NCBI RefSeq assembly: GCF_014898055.3
Contig: NW_023601104.1
Coordinates: forward strand, 87,279,106-87,343,105
Length of the DNA stretch: 64,000 nt
Direction of reading: 5' to 3'
Origin: Talpa occidentalis
Taxonomy: Eukaryota; Chordata; Mammalia; Eulipotyphla; Talpidae
A program made the translations under genes and the position numbers. The notes under the pieces are model-generated. The model ran no database searches, was not told the origin of the DNA, and worked only from the letters and a program-made list of their open reading frames with translations. Within the stretch, counting starts at the first letter, position 1. Each line of letters starts with the position of its first letter. Positions 36,481-49,560 of this stretch are shown here, one piece after another.

Positions 36481-38274
36481 TGAAAGGTTCATGTGATTTT
36501 AGCCTCCTCTGAGTTTTAGTCTCTGTCCTGAAAGAAAAACAAAAGCAAAAGTTTCTTTGTTCCAGGAGATGTACACAGGCACCTTTTTAAACTTTGGTTT
36601 CCAATGTCATGTGTCCTCCCAGGTGTGCGAGCTCTGAATCCAGTCCCCAGGGTCACCAAGGTGAAGGACTTAAAGAGGCTGCCAAAGATGCTTGATTTAC
36701 TGCTAGAGGTCATGACCTCAGCTGCTCTTAGCCAACTTCCACTAACCAGAGCTCTTCATCTGCTCATCAGGATCATCAAGGCAGCCATTTAAGCAGGACC
36801 TACAGGTGCATCTCTCCTCTGCTTTGAAGAACATAATTAGTTATTTAACTATCAAAAGCCTGTGGAAGTAGGGCTAATTTCTAATCCCCTTCTTCCTCCT
36901 CAGGAAAGTGGGAGCAATCTGGCTTGGGGCATTTGTTCTGCATTAGCATTTCACATGTAATTTCATTCTCTCCTGTCTGTACCCGTGGCTCAGTCATCCA
37001 CTGTGTTTCAAAGTTATGGTTCCCACTCTGACATTGTCATCTTAAGAACAATTTCCATTCAATGACTACTAGATGTTTCATCCAGCATTTCCTCACTGTC
37101 TACCACTAAGATCAGGAGTTGTATCTTTCCATCTTTCTGTCCTTGAAAGACTACTAGTTAATGTTGTGCTATTTGATCTTATACTTTGTACTTCCCATTA
37201 AAATCTATCTAGAATTCTCCAGTTCTAAAATAACTGAATCTTTCCAAGAACATCTCTTGATTTCTGACAATCAGTTCAGACAGTTAAGTGTGTTTTTCTG
37301 AAGAGTACTTATTGAGCAACTACAATATGATAGACCTCATTCAGAGGCTTTGCTAAGGACCCCCATGTTCCCAGCCAATTGCAGCAATGAAAGCACAGAA
37401 ATATATAGGTCTTGCATGAATAACAAAGTTAAGTAAATAAAAAAAATGTGTACCCCCCTCAAGCTGAGTTTAAAATGCCTTTAATTTCTTGATAGTTTGT
37501 AATGTATAGTAAGTAGTTACATTATTAATTTTTTAAACAGCCTACAAGAATATACAAATGTACATTTTAATGCCCTCTACTCTCTGCTTTGAAAAGTCTT
37601 CCTACTACTAAAGAGAGAATTTGCCAACAGTGTACTTAAAATATATAAGTTACTCAGTGCTAGTTGCAGTCTACCTAGGATGGTATTGTTTCATTAATTC
37701 AACTGTCTGCCCATTTTTTCACTCATCAGTCAATTAATATGAACCTCTCTGTGTCAAATTTTATTTAATTGGCTAAAAATATCTTCTGTATCTATTTCCA
37801 ATCTTAACCTTGTAATTTGAAAGAATTCAGGTATACTTTCATATGATGTGTTGAAAAAGTTGATTAGTTGGACGCATGTTTAAATATACAAACACTTCGT
37901 AATGTCTAGTCACCAATCGCAATAGCTATACACAGTAGTAATGCACAATTTGAAACTGACACAACTATATTTGTATACTCAACATTTGCAAATGCTAAAC
38001 TTCCATACCCAACAGTATTTTGCTGTTTAATGCTCATCTCAGGAAAAGGTATGAAACTGAACTTTTCAAAAAAAGGTAAACAGTCATCTATATTTAGATA
38101 CTATCAAATAATACAGGAAGACAGCCAAGACCCTTACAATGTCTTTGATCATTTTTAAATTAAACACTAAAGATGAAAGATCAATTTGGATATAGCCATA
38201 GAACCCAAAAATGATCCTTCTTGTTTTAAAATTTTTGCTTTTGGGCAATCGTTAACTTCCAAAAACAAAGATCA

Positions 38275-38296
38275 TGTGTGTGTGTGTGTTTGTGTG
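38275..38296. repeat. GT microsatellite, interrupted
   Basis: (GT)7 TT (GT)n; short. Confidence 0.85.
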
Positions 38297-39429
38297 AAAA
38301 TGATCATTTGTTGGGCATTATATGAAAATTAGATTCAAGTTCTAAGAACCATTACTGAAGATGAGCTGAGCTTCTCATAGACATATGTCATATGAGAACA
38401 ATTCACTTCTGGAGCCACTGAGATCCAGATGTCCAACTGAATGACTTCCATCCTCTGTCTGCAGTAACCTCGAGATCACTGCTTTTGAGCTGTGACCATG
38501 TGTTCTGCATTTCTGATACTGACGCCCATGATTGAGGTCAGATGTTCTCTACTCTTAATTTTGCCCATTGGGACTGTTTATATTTCTTAGTGGGATGCAC
38601 AGTTGTAGACCCTGTTACCACAGAGCTGCTATAGAAAAACTTTCCCATGCAATGCTCATTCAAGTAGATGTTCAAGGCTAAATTTTCATTACCCTTAAAT
38701 AATTAGTGTTTATTGCTCTTAGAGTGATTCCAAGTGAACTGGACACTAATAGGTATCTAAAGGACAGCAAGTTAAATCTTCCTGGCTCTGTTATGTGTTG
38801 AAATCATGGATGTGAAAGGAATCTTCTTTTGCCCTTCCACATGTCAGACAACCCACTGGAAGGCTACCAACTTGTCTAACGTGATAACTGATGATGAGCT
38901 AAGTGGAAAGATTCATGTTTATTTTGATACTGATCTCAACTCCAAAACTTTATGAAAATGTTTGATCAATTTTATAAAAGCAACACTGGCTTTTACCAAC
39001 TGACTAATGGCTTAAGTTTTGCTGGTAGCATCATGGAAGCTGATTCCTAAGTTACCCGATAGCTGAACATCAAGAGCCATTTGATAATATTTGGAATCCA
39101 GGTAGGATTTGGCACAAACCAAAGTAAATCGCCACACTCTAATAGTCACGGTACATTTTGTAAGAGCCAAAGGCCTAGCATATAAAAAAAAATTGTGATT
39201 AATAGCAAACAAGATTTAGTTTTTTTTTATTGTTGCTTTGCTACTATCTTAGCTATATCTTAACTCTTAATCAGTACTGTATCCAGAATCATAGCCTATG
39301 AAAGGTACATAGAAAATTGAATTATGAAAGCAACTAAGGATACCTAGAAAGCATCTTGATTCAATGCACTATGTTTAGATGTTATAACTACTATATTTTC
39401 AAATTGCAGATTGCTTCAATGTACAATAA

Positions 39430-39515
39430 GCTCTTTGATAAAAGGTCCTGCTTTGCCTCGCACAATGGCTGGCATATTTTAAGTGTTCAAAATGTATTTT
39501 CTATGTGAACTAATC
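39430..39515 (+). repeat. L2 3'-end fragment, sense
   Basis: TAAGCTCTTTGATAAAAGGTCCTGC ... CACAATGGCTGGCATATTTTAAGTGTTC matches the L2 end 'taagctccttgagggcagg ... cagtgcctggcacatagtaggtgctc'. Confidence 0.48.
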
Positions 39516-40954
39516 ACACTTATACTCTCAACCATCTTTCCCTACTAGAGTAAGAAAAAGTGTTTACCATCTGACTTTGAGAGCCAAATTTGCAGTTGCC
39601 TGTTTATATTCATGAAAATTCAAATGCCAGTGTTCTTGAAATTTCTGGATAAAGGCTTAAATATGTCTTCAATGTCATGAATGGCATGTAAACCACAGCA
39701 GTATGGTAACAACCCTAAGTCACCAGTATTAATGACTAATTTACTAATGAAATGTAACTCATTTTCCCACAATCAGTAAAGTATTTCTGGTATCATGACA
39801 TGCATTGTTTCCCTTTGTTTGTATAAGTAGACAGTTCAAGCCTGAGGGTGTGTTGGCCATCATATTTGTGGATTTTTTTAGAGATTCCCATCATCACCAC
39901 ATAGTTCACCCAGGACTTTTCCACTGGGTAGTTAACATTGAACAAAAATCTTGAGTTTATAACATTGGTCCCTTAAATCCTAAGGTGACTGTGCAGTATG
40001 GTATTTTAGGGAAAGTGGAGAGAATGAACGGAAAGAATTTCTTTAGGGAAAAAAATTCATTTGATGAATTAGCATCAACTGTTCCATGATGGTTGACTTT
40101 TCAATATCTTCAGGAAGTTGTGCTTTATCCTCACACAATATGGCAGATATATTTTTGCTGGGCCTTATAGGCTTGCCAATATCCAGCTAACGTGTGACTG
40201 ATTGTGATTTTTGTTCCTATTCATTCTGCTAACATTACTTTATTTCAGACATTTGGCTTGAGAAACTCAGATCATATGCCAATTTCTTGTCAGTAATATA
40301 TTTACTGACTTGGGCTGAGTGCTATAAACACCACTTAGAATTTTGTTCTTCCATCCTTCTTCGTCTTTATCTTTACTACTTCCTCTCTTCCCTCATTGCT
40401 ATTGCAGTATTTTGAAGTTTAAGTTCAGAAGTTTGGGTTTCCCAGCATCTGACATTTTTACCTTTTCTGTAATATTTGCAACACTGCATACAGTGTTGCT
40501 GAATTAGTATATAATGTGCATTTCATCTGTCTTTTGCAACTCAAATTAACAAAGCTTCCTAAGCTCTATCATATAGCTAGATACTCCAATATAGCTAGAA
40601 GGAGCTTTTCTTCTTAGATTTGGGTTTTTTCATGGATAATATAATCAGCCCGATATTTGTCAGTCTGAGAAAAGAGTGCTATTGTTGATAAAATTCTGGT
40701 GCATGCACAGTGAAAGAAATTGGAAAGCTTTGAACTTCACATTACTGATGATACTATAACTAAGAATCTGTGTCCTATCCTTCATAGTTCCGTGCAACAC
40801 AAGCATTTGGAATACTTAAGAGTCATCTCCTTCTGCCTCCATAGGAGGGCATCAGTATAGCTGATATAATCTCAGTGACTTTTGTCCTGAGGTCATCCAA
40901 TGTCCTGATAGAAGGAGGAACCATCAATGCTGTAAAATATGTGAGTGAGGTAGA

Positions 40955-41015
40955 GTTCCTGCTATTTGAGCTGTTTGGTATTCAGTAAACATTTGATTAA
41001 TGAATGCAATCTAAC
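40955..41015 (+). repeat. L2 tail, sense
   Basis: TTGGTATTCAGTAAACATTTGATTAATGAATGC resembles the L2 tail 'ggcactcaataaatgtttgttgaatgaatg'. Very short. Confidence 0.3.
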
Positions 41016-41384
41016 AACAAAGTTTAAAATCCTGTTAAATTCTCTGCATGAGAAAGGGCAGCACTTTTCAATTAAGAGGTTGTTCTCTCACACGGACAAT
41101 ATTTAATTTTTGTTCATTTCTCACAGGACACACTACAGAATGTTGGTCAGATTTTCAAAATAGCAACTTCTACATATAAATGCTATCTTCTTTACATTAG
41201 ATAGTATTTTTATTATTATATCTTCCCAGAGAATTTTAAGAACCACCCTAGTATTCTTTTTAGATTTAGAGGCAAAAATAGGAACCGAGGTATTTACAAT
41301 GAGCTAGAATTTATATGCAGCTAAATGGGTGAATGTGGAACTGTGGTGTCACAGTTGACTCTACTGCACACTGTCTGAAGAGTC

Positions 41385-41565
41385 CAGGGAATTCTGGCTG
41401 CTTCTGTTGCCAAATGCCTGTATGACACTGGACCTGCCATTTTGCCTCTCATGGATTTCAGTTACTAACTGAGGAGATAGGACTAAACAGTCTTCTGAGT
41501 CACTTTCCAGTTCTGGTAGTCCACAGTCTACTATTGAAATGCACCGTGGCATTCTTCACAGGATT
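41385..41565 (+). repeat. MIR (MIRb/MIR3-like), sense
   Basis: ATGACACTGGACC ... TCATGGATTTCAGTTACTAACTGAGGAGATAGGACTAAACAGTC ... CACTTTCCAGTTCTGGTAG matches a MIR variant with a long 3' part. The short reverse-strand open frame over it is not a gene. Confidence 0.6.
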
Positions 41566-41749
41566 AATAGTGGACAGTAACTACTCTGAATACCTCAAAG
41601 CTAATTCTATGCAATCCCAGACCATCTTTAAATAAGCCTTGTTTGTTAATGATTTATTTAATTATGGTAGTCTTATAAAATTATTTTACTTACATAACCC
41701 ACCTTCCCCTCTTTCCATGTTAGTTTGCTTTAAAATGGCATAGCACTAG

Positions 41750-41905
41750 AATCCTGTTCCATCTTTAACTTACTCTGTGATCTGGAATAACTTTCTTAAC
41801 ATTTATGAGCTCATGTAAATCATCTGCACAATAGAACTTACTGTGTCTACTTCAAAAGAACTGTTAGGACACTTTTTATGTAGTAACACATGAGGAGGTC
41901 AAGCC
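41750..41905 (+). repeat. MIR fragment, sense
   Basis: CTCTGTGATCTGGAATAACTTTCTTAACATTTATGAGC ... CATCTGCACAATAGAACTTACTG follows the MIR order. Diverged. Confidence 0.5.
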
Positions 41906-42261
41906 AAGCTCGGAATGTGGCACCTGTGGTTCTCCATGAATCTTAATTTTCTTGCCCATAAAACTCTCCACTGCACTCTGAGATTCTTATTTCCATTTAC
42001 TAAAAAGCAACAGATCACCCAGACTCTGGAATAATCAGTGACAAGGTAAATTAAACTCTAGAATTGCCCTATTTATTTTGTTAGTATTAATTCACCAAAT
42101 ATTGAGGACTTTAATACATATATATGTGATATTACATATATAACAAGTATGTATATGTGTCTTATACACACTATATTGCTAGAAACATGTCTTCAGGCCT
42201 TTATATGTGACTGGGAAAGAGATCATCCTTTATATCTAAAACATAATATGTGCAAAAAAAT

Positions 42262-42515
42262 AATGAAACATACTGTGTACTGCATGCCAACGCTATTCTG
42301 AAGTAATTGCCTATTTTTACTCATTTAATCCTCACAGCAATCCTATGAAGTTGGTATTATTTATCATTTCATTGTAGAATGATTCTCAAATGAGGAAATT
42401 GAAGTAGAAAGGTTGAGTAACCTAGGAAAGATTAAATACCACTAAGTATGGAGCCCTCAAGTGAATACAGAGAGCAGCTTCTGAGTTCATGTGCTTTGTC
42501 ACTCACCACATTCGC
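42262..42515 (-). repeat. MIR, antisense, near full length
   Basis: TACTCATTTAATCCTCACAGCAATCCTATGAAGTTGGTATTATT and CAAATGAGGAAATTGAAGTAGAAAGGTTGAGTAACC are clear antisense MIR. Confidence 0.78.
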
Positions 42516-42519
42516 AAAT

Positions 42520-44980
42520 GGCCACTTAAAAATCACTTTAAAGAATCAGTTGCGCTAAGATGTTTCTTTTCTTTTACCAGATCTTTTCAACAGCATTTCT
42601 AGGAAGGGAAGGAGAGACAACTACTGTCAATCCCACTACCCTTACTAATCTTACCGAGGCTTGATGGCACATTAGATTTTGATACACCCTTCCTGCAGCT
42701 TAAGCCTGGGGGTGCAGGTGTGGGCAAGAGTGGCCAGGTGGGCAGTTAGAGTCTAGGGATTGAACAGATTCCATTTCCTGTCTGCACACGAGCCATTCCA
42801 AGTAATTTTTTTTTAACTGAAATATTTTCTGCCCTAATAAATACACGGTATGTTCTGCCTAAAGAAGCACCTCTAGTAGTAAAAGTGGCTTTTGGTTCAG
42901 CAGGAAAAAAACCAAACCACAGTGGGTGTCAGAAGAAACTGAGCGGGGGAAGCATGAGAAAGGGCAATGGGAATGGGGAGCTTTTCTTCTGACTGTCCTA
43001 TTAAAATGTGTGAGTGGAAGTTGGGAGTGGATTTCATGAGTAAATATGGAATTTTGCCACCAAATTCTTTCCTCCAGAGCTAATATTCTCATGGGATATT
43101 AATATGAATACAAAGGAAAAGGCCCTGGGTGAAGAAAACTGTTTTCCCTGCAGGGGCAGAGTTGTTTCAGGACGATGGTGAAGTTTAAGAGCTTCAGAGA
43201 GTGTCAGTAGAATATTAACCATTTTGTCATTAACAAACAGGAAAATAGGTTACAACCTAGAGAGTTCTTCTGGGAAAGTGGAAAAAGGGAATCATGTTAG
43301 CAACCTAGTCTAGAACCTTTTTTCCTGCTTAAGACCCTGTAAGCTTTACATGGCATATGGGCTTTTCCTCATCATTTTTCTGGATTAATTAAGGTCACTA
43401 GAATAGAAATCTGTGGTATCTGTGAATGCATCAGGATTTAGCTACATAGATAACACACTGGGTTGGTTCATATACATTTTATAAATCTCATCATTATGAA
43501 TGAATCCTTTTATGATTTCCCTGAATCATTCTTTTGAAGCCTTCTAAAAGAGCCAGAAAAAAAAAAAATGAAAGCTTTTCTCAAGCAGGTTGACTTCATG
43601 GATAACTAAATGTCCAGTTTCAAAAACTGTTACTTATAAAAGGCCAAAAAAAAAAAAAAAGTTAGTATGAGCTATTTAACTGAAAACATAATTTTCCAAG
43701 ATGGGAAAGGCAATAAATTACAAAATACTAGTGGAATATATAATTTTTAATAAGAACAGCTGTTATTTCACTAAGGTGTACAGTATTTTAAGTCTTGTTT
43801 TTCTGTATTGAAAGTGTTAATAAGTTCACTTGTCTTATTTAATTTTTCCATTCTCTGTGTGTTGTGATTTTTAATTGCGTAGTGTGGTTTTTGTTCACTG
43901 TTTTTAAATGATGGGAACACCACAATGTGCCTTTGGCCTACTTGTGCTAAAAAATAAAAAATAATGAACATTAAAATGTGAAATTATGCTGACCAACAGT
44001 ATGTTCTTGACTGGATTCTTCAAGTTTGCATGATCACTTATTGGGGGATAATTAGCTAAACTTCAATTTCAGTTACACTGGATACAAATAAACAATATTC
44101 ATAATGTAAACAGGCCCCAACATGCAGGCTTTCCTTTGAGAAATGTTAAGCTGGGCACATATAATCAATTTAAAAATGAACTGGCATTTATACCAAGACT
44201 TCCACATTTTGGAAAATAATATCAAAAGCAGGTACCTCCTGGTATATTTTAGGATAAACCAGTAACTCTCTGATAATAAAGTAAATCTCTCAATGCTTTA
44301 AATATTTGGAACTTGAGGAATTGTAGTTAATTGCTTTTTGGAGTTAAATTATAATGAATGAGAAATGCATTGTGGCCTCACTGCTTTCAGCTGGAAATCT
44401 TTCTGAAATGAATAGATTTTCTTAACTAGCAAGAAAATGAATTTTGTCAATCTATTTTTTATGATTGAGACCTAACATATCTCAGGGACATAATTCTCAA
44501 TGCCAATCATCATTGTACAATATAATAAATAGAAGATGAAGGAAATGATTGGACTCAGAATACTGGATATTCAGCCCCCACAGCATATGCTGTTCTAGAC
44601 CAGCCCAGTGCAAACTGCTGGAGGGCGTACAGAAATATGAGTTCTTATTGTGGTTTACAATGTTTAGCAGTATCTTTGGCCTCCTTTTTGGAGGAGCAGA
44701 AAAAAACAGATGCACTTCCTGTGTTACAGGAGTATGGAAAATGGAACCAAGGAAGGTTATGGAAAATGTCATAGAGGGGGCGTGTTACAAGTAGGATATC
44801 TTGAAGTCAGGTTAAAGATCTTCAAGTCAGGTTAAAGGGTCCTTTAACCCTGTTGAAGGTTAAAGTGTCACCACTTTTACCAACAGGTGGTGACTGGTAA
44901 CATTCATGAGAAAAATTTCAGTAAACTACAAGTGGCTGAATCCTGAAGATATTTTAAAGACAAATCCCATACCACAAAAT
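42520..44980. other. Non-coding, nothing firm
   Basis: Has a good isolated acceptor at 42580, A runs near 43556 and 43646, and the 20-bp-period duplication at 44800. No supported gene. Confidence 0.45.
44800..44837. repeat. Short tandem duplication (period 20)
   Basis: CTTGAAGTCAGGTTAAAG (44800-44817) recurs as CTTCAAGTCAGGTTAAAG (44820-44837). It is followed by the inverted GGGTCCTTTAACCC. Confidence 0.85.
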
Positions 44981-44989
44981 TTCATCCTC

Positions 44990-45358
44990 GGTGACATTTT
45001 GCCATTTGTGATAATGTGGATGGAACTGGAAGGGATTTTGCTAAGTGAAATAAGAGAGAAAGAAAAAGATAAATACTGATGTGTGGAATATAAAGAAAGA
45101 TGAAAAAGGAACAGACAAAACTAAACCTAAACAAACCCTAGAAATATGACTGGAGAATCGAGCCTACCAGAGCTGGAGGGTGTAGAGTGGGGAACAAACA
45201 GGGGAGAAGGTCCAGTGAACAATGGTGCAGGATTACTGGTGCTTTGGTCTTGTGTGTGGTGTATTAACATATATTTGAAAATATGTGAACCTGTACCCCT
45301 AAATCATATACAGTAAGCTAATATTACCTCAATAAAGATGACACAATTTTAAAAAAAT
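44990..45358 (+). mobile_element. L1 3' end, sense, with poly-A
   Basis: Begins in the last ORF2 codons (GATGGAACTGGAAGGGATTT, TGCTAAGTGAAATAAG), passes through a 3' UTR with GAGCCTACCAGAGCTGG, and ends AATATTACCTCAATAAAGATG plus A-rich sequence. 5'-truncated and non-coding. Confidence 0.72.
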
Positions 45359-45799
45359 AGACAACTTCCACTTCTGACTCAGACCTAGACATAGCTGTAA
45401 TGTCTAGGTCTCTACGCAAACCATTTTCTCTTGCTGGGTCTTATAAGAAAAAGAAATTCAGATAAATTTGCAAACATTTATTTTAGGGAACCTGTGGTTT
45501 CTGAAGCCCTTATGCATCCTTGTTCATGCACTCTTAGAATTGTAATTCAATGAATTTTAGAATAGTGACTCTAGAGAGAAATAAATATTGCCCTCTTAAA
45601 AGAGCATTTTGATGTAACTCAAAGAGATGCAAGTTATAATCCTCTATATCCTGTAAACATTTTGACTTTTCCAACATTAGCCTATTTGACATTGAATGGG
45701 TGCAGTTTCTGTAGATACATTGCTTCGTGACTTTTTATGACCCATGAAGAAAATATCTCAGGATCTCTGTCCACCAAAGGTGGTTGGATTTTCTCAGTT

Positions 45800-46006
45800 C
45801 AGTGTTTTTTAACTTTGGCACTATTTGGCTTTTTTAACTGGATAATTCTTTGTTGTGGGAGACTGTCTTGTGTATTTTATATTTAGCATTCCTGCCCTCT
45901 GCCCTGTAGATGCCATCCCTTGCCATGTTGTAACAACCAAAAATGTTTCCAGACATTGCCAAATATATCCTGGGGAGCAAAATTACCCATGGTTGAGAAA
46001 TACTAT
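45800..46006 (+). mobile_element. MER5A, non-autonomous hAT-Charlie DNA transposon
   Basis: Near full length. The ends CAGTGTTTTTTAAC and GGTTGAGAAATACTA are diverged terminal inverted repeats. Inside are CTGGATAATTCTTTGTTGTG and CAACCAAAAATGTTTCCAGA, diagnostic of MER5A. It is an ancient eutherian element without coding capacity. MIR copies lie immediately downstream. Confidence 0.82.
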
Positions 46007-46019
46007 TCTAGCTCCATTA

Positions 46020-46262
46020 TTTGTTTAGTTAATAATAGCTAGTATTTATGGAGATCTAAGTGCCATTCACTGTACTAAGCACTGTACTTACAAAATCTTA
46101 CCAGGTAAGTGCCATTATTATTCCTATTTTACAGATAAGGAAATTGAAACACAGAAGTGTTGAGCAAATGTGCTAAGATTACATAACTTTAAAGAGCAGA
46201 GTCAGGATTTGAATCAGAAGTTAAGATTTAGAATCTGTGCTCTCAGCCATGATGGTACAGCT
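46020..46262 (-). repeat. MIR, antisense, near full length
   Basis: TATTCCTATTTTACAGATAAGGAAATTGAAACACAGAAG and TTAATAATAGCTAGTATTTATGG mark both parts. Lies directly after MER5A. Confidence 0.82.
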
Positions 46263-46377
46263 GATGTCCAGTGTTTATTTAACAATATGTTGTTAAAGAC
46301 TTGGAAAGCATCTTTCTTTGCAGTGATTTAAAGATCATAAACAAACCCTGACAATGAAGGAAAGGCAGGAAGATCGA

Positions 46378-46630
46378 TGTTTTGGCAACAACCATTTATT
46401 GAGGTCATACTATGGGTGGGGTGCTTCTCTTGAGATTTCCATATGTTATTTCGTTTAATCCTCATAGTAGCCCTATATAATAAATAGATACTGCTCATTT
46501 TTTCTGATGGGAGAATGTGGCTCCAAAAAAACTAAGTAATTTTACCCAACATAAGAGCTGGTTTAATAAGTGGCAGAAAAAGAATTTGACCCAGTGCATT
46601 TTAACTTCTAAACCCATGTTCTTCTGTTTT
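46378..46630 (-). repeat. MIR, antisense
   Basis: CATTTATTGAGGTCATACTATGGG, TATTTCGTTTAATCCTCATAGTAGCCCTATATAATAAATAG and AAGAATTTGACCCAGTGC are antisense MIR; same direction as the copy just before it. Confidence 0.76.
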
Positions 46631-46799
46631 ACTTTATACCTTCTTCCAGTTTCAAAAAGATGGTGAGAGGGGCATTTTTAGATTCTCCACATATATCTGT
46701 TTGTTCAAATATCTTTCCCTGCACAAAATTCAAATTGCTTGGAGTTAATGCTTGGGGATTTTGAGCTCTTATACTCTCCCAAAGCCTTCTTAGGGAGTC

Positions 46800-47010
46800 T
46801 AGTAAAATGCACAGGTGTCTAGGTTGGGCAGCCATAGGCCCAGTTTAAGATCCTAGCTATGCCACTTTGCTGCTCTCTAAGCCTAGGGAGTCACATCCAA
46901 CTGGTTTCTTTAGCTTTCTTTTCTGTGAACAAGGAGTTAACACTCACTTTGCAGGGTAAAGATTAGAAATAATACATGAAGGTTCTATTTTTAGTTGGTA
47001 CAATGTTGCT
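46800..47010 (+). repeat. MIR, sense
   Basis: TTAAGATCCTAGCTATGCCACTTTGCTGC ... GTTTCTTTAGCTTTCTTTTCTGTGAAC ... ACTTTGCAGGGTAAAGATTAGAAATAATACATG follows the MIR order. Confidence 0.65.
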
Positions 47011-47014
47011 CATT

Positions 47015-49286
47015 AAAATCCTAAGTCATGCATTTTGCCACTTTTGTCTTTTACTGCCTTCCTTTCAAAGTATTGGCAGTGTTTCTACCATAATTTCCCT
47101 TACCTCCATCAAGGATCTCTGGAAGCCTGCCATTTAGAAATTCATTAAGATTTGGTCTTAATGAATTAAACTTTCGTCTTGATTAAAATTTGTCTTGGGG
47201 GTAGATAGAATATTTGAAATCTTAGCTGAACATTTTCCTGAAGACTATTTTGTGCACCTGGTGAAGATAAGGAGGCAATGACTTCACAAGATATTTTCAT
47301 ACAGAACATGCAAAAATGGTTATTGTCAAAGATAGCATGTCCTGGCCTGTAGCATCAATAAACAATAATGAATATATAGCTTATTTTCAAATAAAAAAAT
47401 AATTATATCGCAGCCTAAATTGTGAATTAGATAGGTGGGATTTAAGCTAGAACTTATATTTTTAATTGTAGATATATCAACGCCTGTGTGCTCACATGTA
47501 ATTGTGTGGGAGAAATATTGAGGAATGTAATTCTATAGGACAATGATGTAAACATTGAAACTCAAATATGTGAGCAGGTATCAATAAAGTTCTTGGAATT
47601 TCCAAAATGAGCCCCCCCCCAAAACAATTCCATGTTCCAATGGATTGGTACCTTGCACAGTGACCAATTTAAGGGAGATATCATTTAAAAAGCTGATGGA
47701 GAAGAAAGTGTTCATATCTAGTTACCTTCATGAGAATGTGGATCACAGTCTGAAGAGATTCCAAAGGTAATGTGATAATATGGCATGTCTACTCAAGGGC
47801 AACCAGTGGAAATGTTCTGAATCAAAAATAACTCAATGTTTGAGAATTCTGAGAGGACATTCAGTACATCTCCATCCAGAGAAACTGGGAAGGAGAGATG
47901 CATTAGTTCAGGATTTCAAGAGACTAATCTTAGTATGTTATAAATTTACTGTTGAAAATGTTAACTCTCATTACTAATTGAATTTCACAGAAATAAAAAC
48001 GTCAGGGAAAGCTGATATTTGTTTATTGGGCAGAAATCAGTTAAATTCAATTAAACATGATTTAAAAAAGATGTTTTTGCAGTCTCTTTATAGACCAATG
48101 CTATAAAATTCAATTACATTTAGGTAATAATGCTATCACATTCTGATTATCAGAAAAAGTCACAGTGAAATTCAAAAGTGGTATATTGGATATTGCCATT
48201 TCAGCAAATATCTTTATTATAGCAAAGTCTATGCATAGCTGAATGATTCCTAAGCTTCTCTTTTACTTTCACTCAATAATGGATGTAAGAAAATTTCACC
48301 CCAAGTACAGAGCTTGGAAACTCCCTTATCCTATTAAGGCAGTGATTAGCCTGAACATTCATTTGTGCTGTCAAGAAATGAAGATGAAATGCAAATAAAA
48401 TTATCCTAGTTTTTACGACTCTGGTAGTAACAAACTAGAAATAAAAGGTTTTTTTTTTTCCAGAAAAACAACCTATAGCTTCAACTCTATCAGAAAAAAA
48501 CTTTATGAAGAAAAAAATGTAAAGAAGAAAAAAATCAGGTTAAGGGAAAATATTATTAATCTGGGCAGGAAAATAGCAAAGATAATAATGGATTCATACA
48601 TTTTTTGAGGTGATTGATTTGGAAGATGAGGTAGGGTTCAAATATAGAACCTGAGTTTTCTTTCTGACGGTCTCATGCCAGGCACACAGCATCCTTCTAA
48701 AATAGGAGTGCATCATAGTTTATAAAGTTTGCGTGGGGGTGAAGAGCCTTGATAACCTCTCTTACCATTCTAGAAGAGCCAAGACAAGCCATGTAAGGAA
48801 GATTCTCCAGGAAAAGGAGCTGCAAGAAGTTAATTTCCATTGACCATCACTTTGGGTCACTGACAATACACACATGCATACCAAGGACACGTGCAGATGA
48901 TTTGGGGAAGCTGGAGACATTAACCCTGAGTGCTGTTGAGTTGGGGAACACTTCAGAGGCCAGAGGCAGTAAGAGAACCAGAAGCCAAAGTGAAAAAGAA
49001 GTTTGAACATAAAAGGACGCATGGCCGACTCAGGGTTTGGGATTCTCTTTCATTCCACTGCCTGTCTAGCTGGCTTCTGCTGTTGCTGCAGGTATGTACA
49101 ACCCTGAGAGGACAAGAGGGCCTGCTGAGTCTGGGGTCAACTTTTCTGTGTTTATTTGCTTACATTTTGTGCCTTTGCAGCTACTCTCTAAACAGATTAA
49201 ATTCTAATTATGAAGACCAGCATTTCAGTGTATTCTATTTGTTTACTGTGCACCTGCTACAGGAGTCTACTGTTAACATATGAACT
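47015..49286. other. Non-coding, nothing recognised
   Basis: AT-rich. The open frames at 48762-49283 on both strands have no splice support. Confidence 0.45.
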
Positions 49287-49295
49287 CCCAAATAC

Positions 49296-49551
49296 TTTTT
49301 TTTTAAGATTTATTTTGTTTATTCATGCATACAAGAACTAGGGTACATCCCAGAGGTGCAGGGGTGGGGGTAAGAGGATTCACCAGAGACAGAATGGGGA
49401 GCAGAACAGGCAGACAGACTGAAATACACTGCTGAGGAGAGCAGCAGGCGAGAAAGGAGAGGTTTCCTGTGCCAGGGATCAAACTCATGCCTCAGTGGCT
49501 GGCGATAGCTTGATAGTGCTGAGACTAATTCCTGCACCACCAGGGAGGCCC
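49296..49551 (-). mobile_element. tRNA-derived SINE, subfamily B, with internal deletion
   Basis: Minus-strand copy with the 9-bp duplication CCCAAATAC at 49287-49295 and 49552-49560. The body is subfamily B (ACTAGGGTACATCCCAGAGG). Between GGTTTCCTGTGCC and AGGGATCAAAC the usual ATGTGGGTTGCTCC segment is lost. The head is degraded (CTGCACCACCAGGGAGGCC). Confidence 0.9.
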
Positions 49552-49560
49552 CCCAAATAC

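Larger units (their letters stand above)
36810..40950. other. Non-coding, mostly unrecognised
   Basis: Contains a GT repeat at 38275 and a short L2 at 39430. Otherwise AT-rich DNA with no exon that I can support. Confidence 0.45.

Noticed and set aside
36604..36792. Plus-strand frame containing NPVPRVTKVKDLKRLPKM and a 36-nt AG...GT interval
   Set aside because: Protein-like by eye, but the frame also starts upstream of the acceptor, the phase does not match the other exons, and it lies next to a DNA transposon. Insufficient support.
46105..46113. CAG|GTAAGTG donor consensus
   Set aside because: Part of an antisense MIR copy with no exon-like sequence upstream.
41385..47010. Regularly spaced related repeats, considered as an array (CRISPR- or satellite-like)
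   Set aside because: They are individually diverged MIR SINEs in both orientations with unequal spacing.
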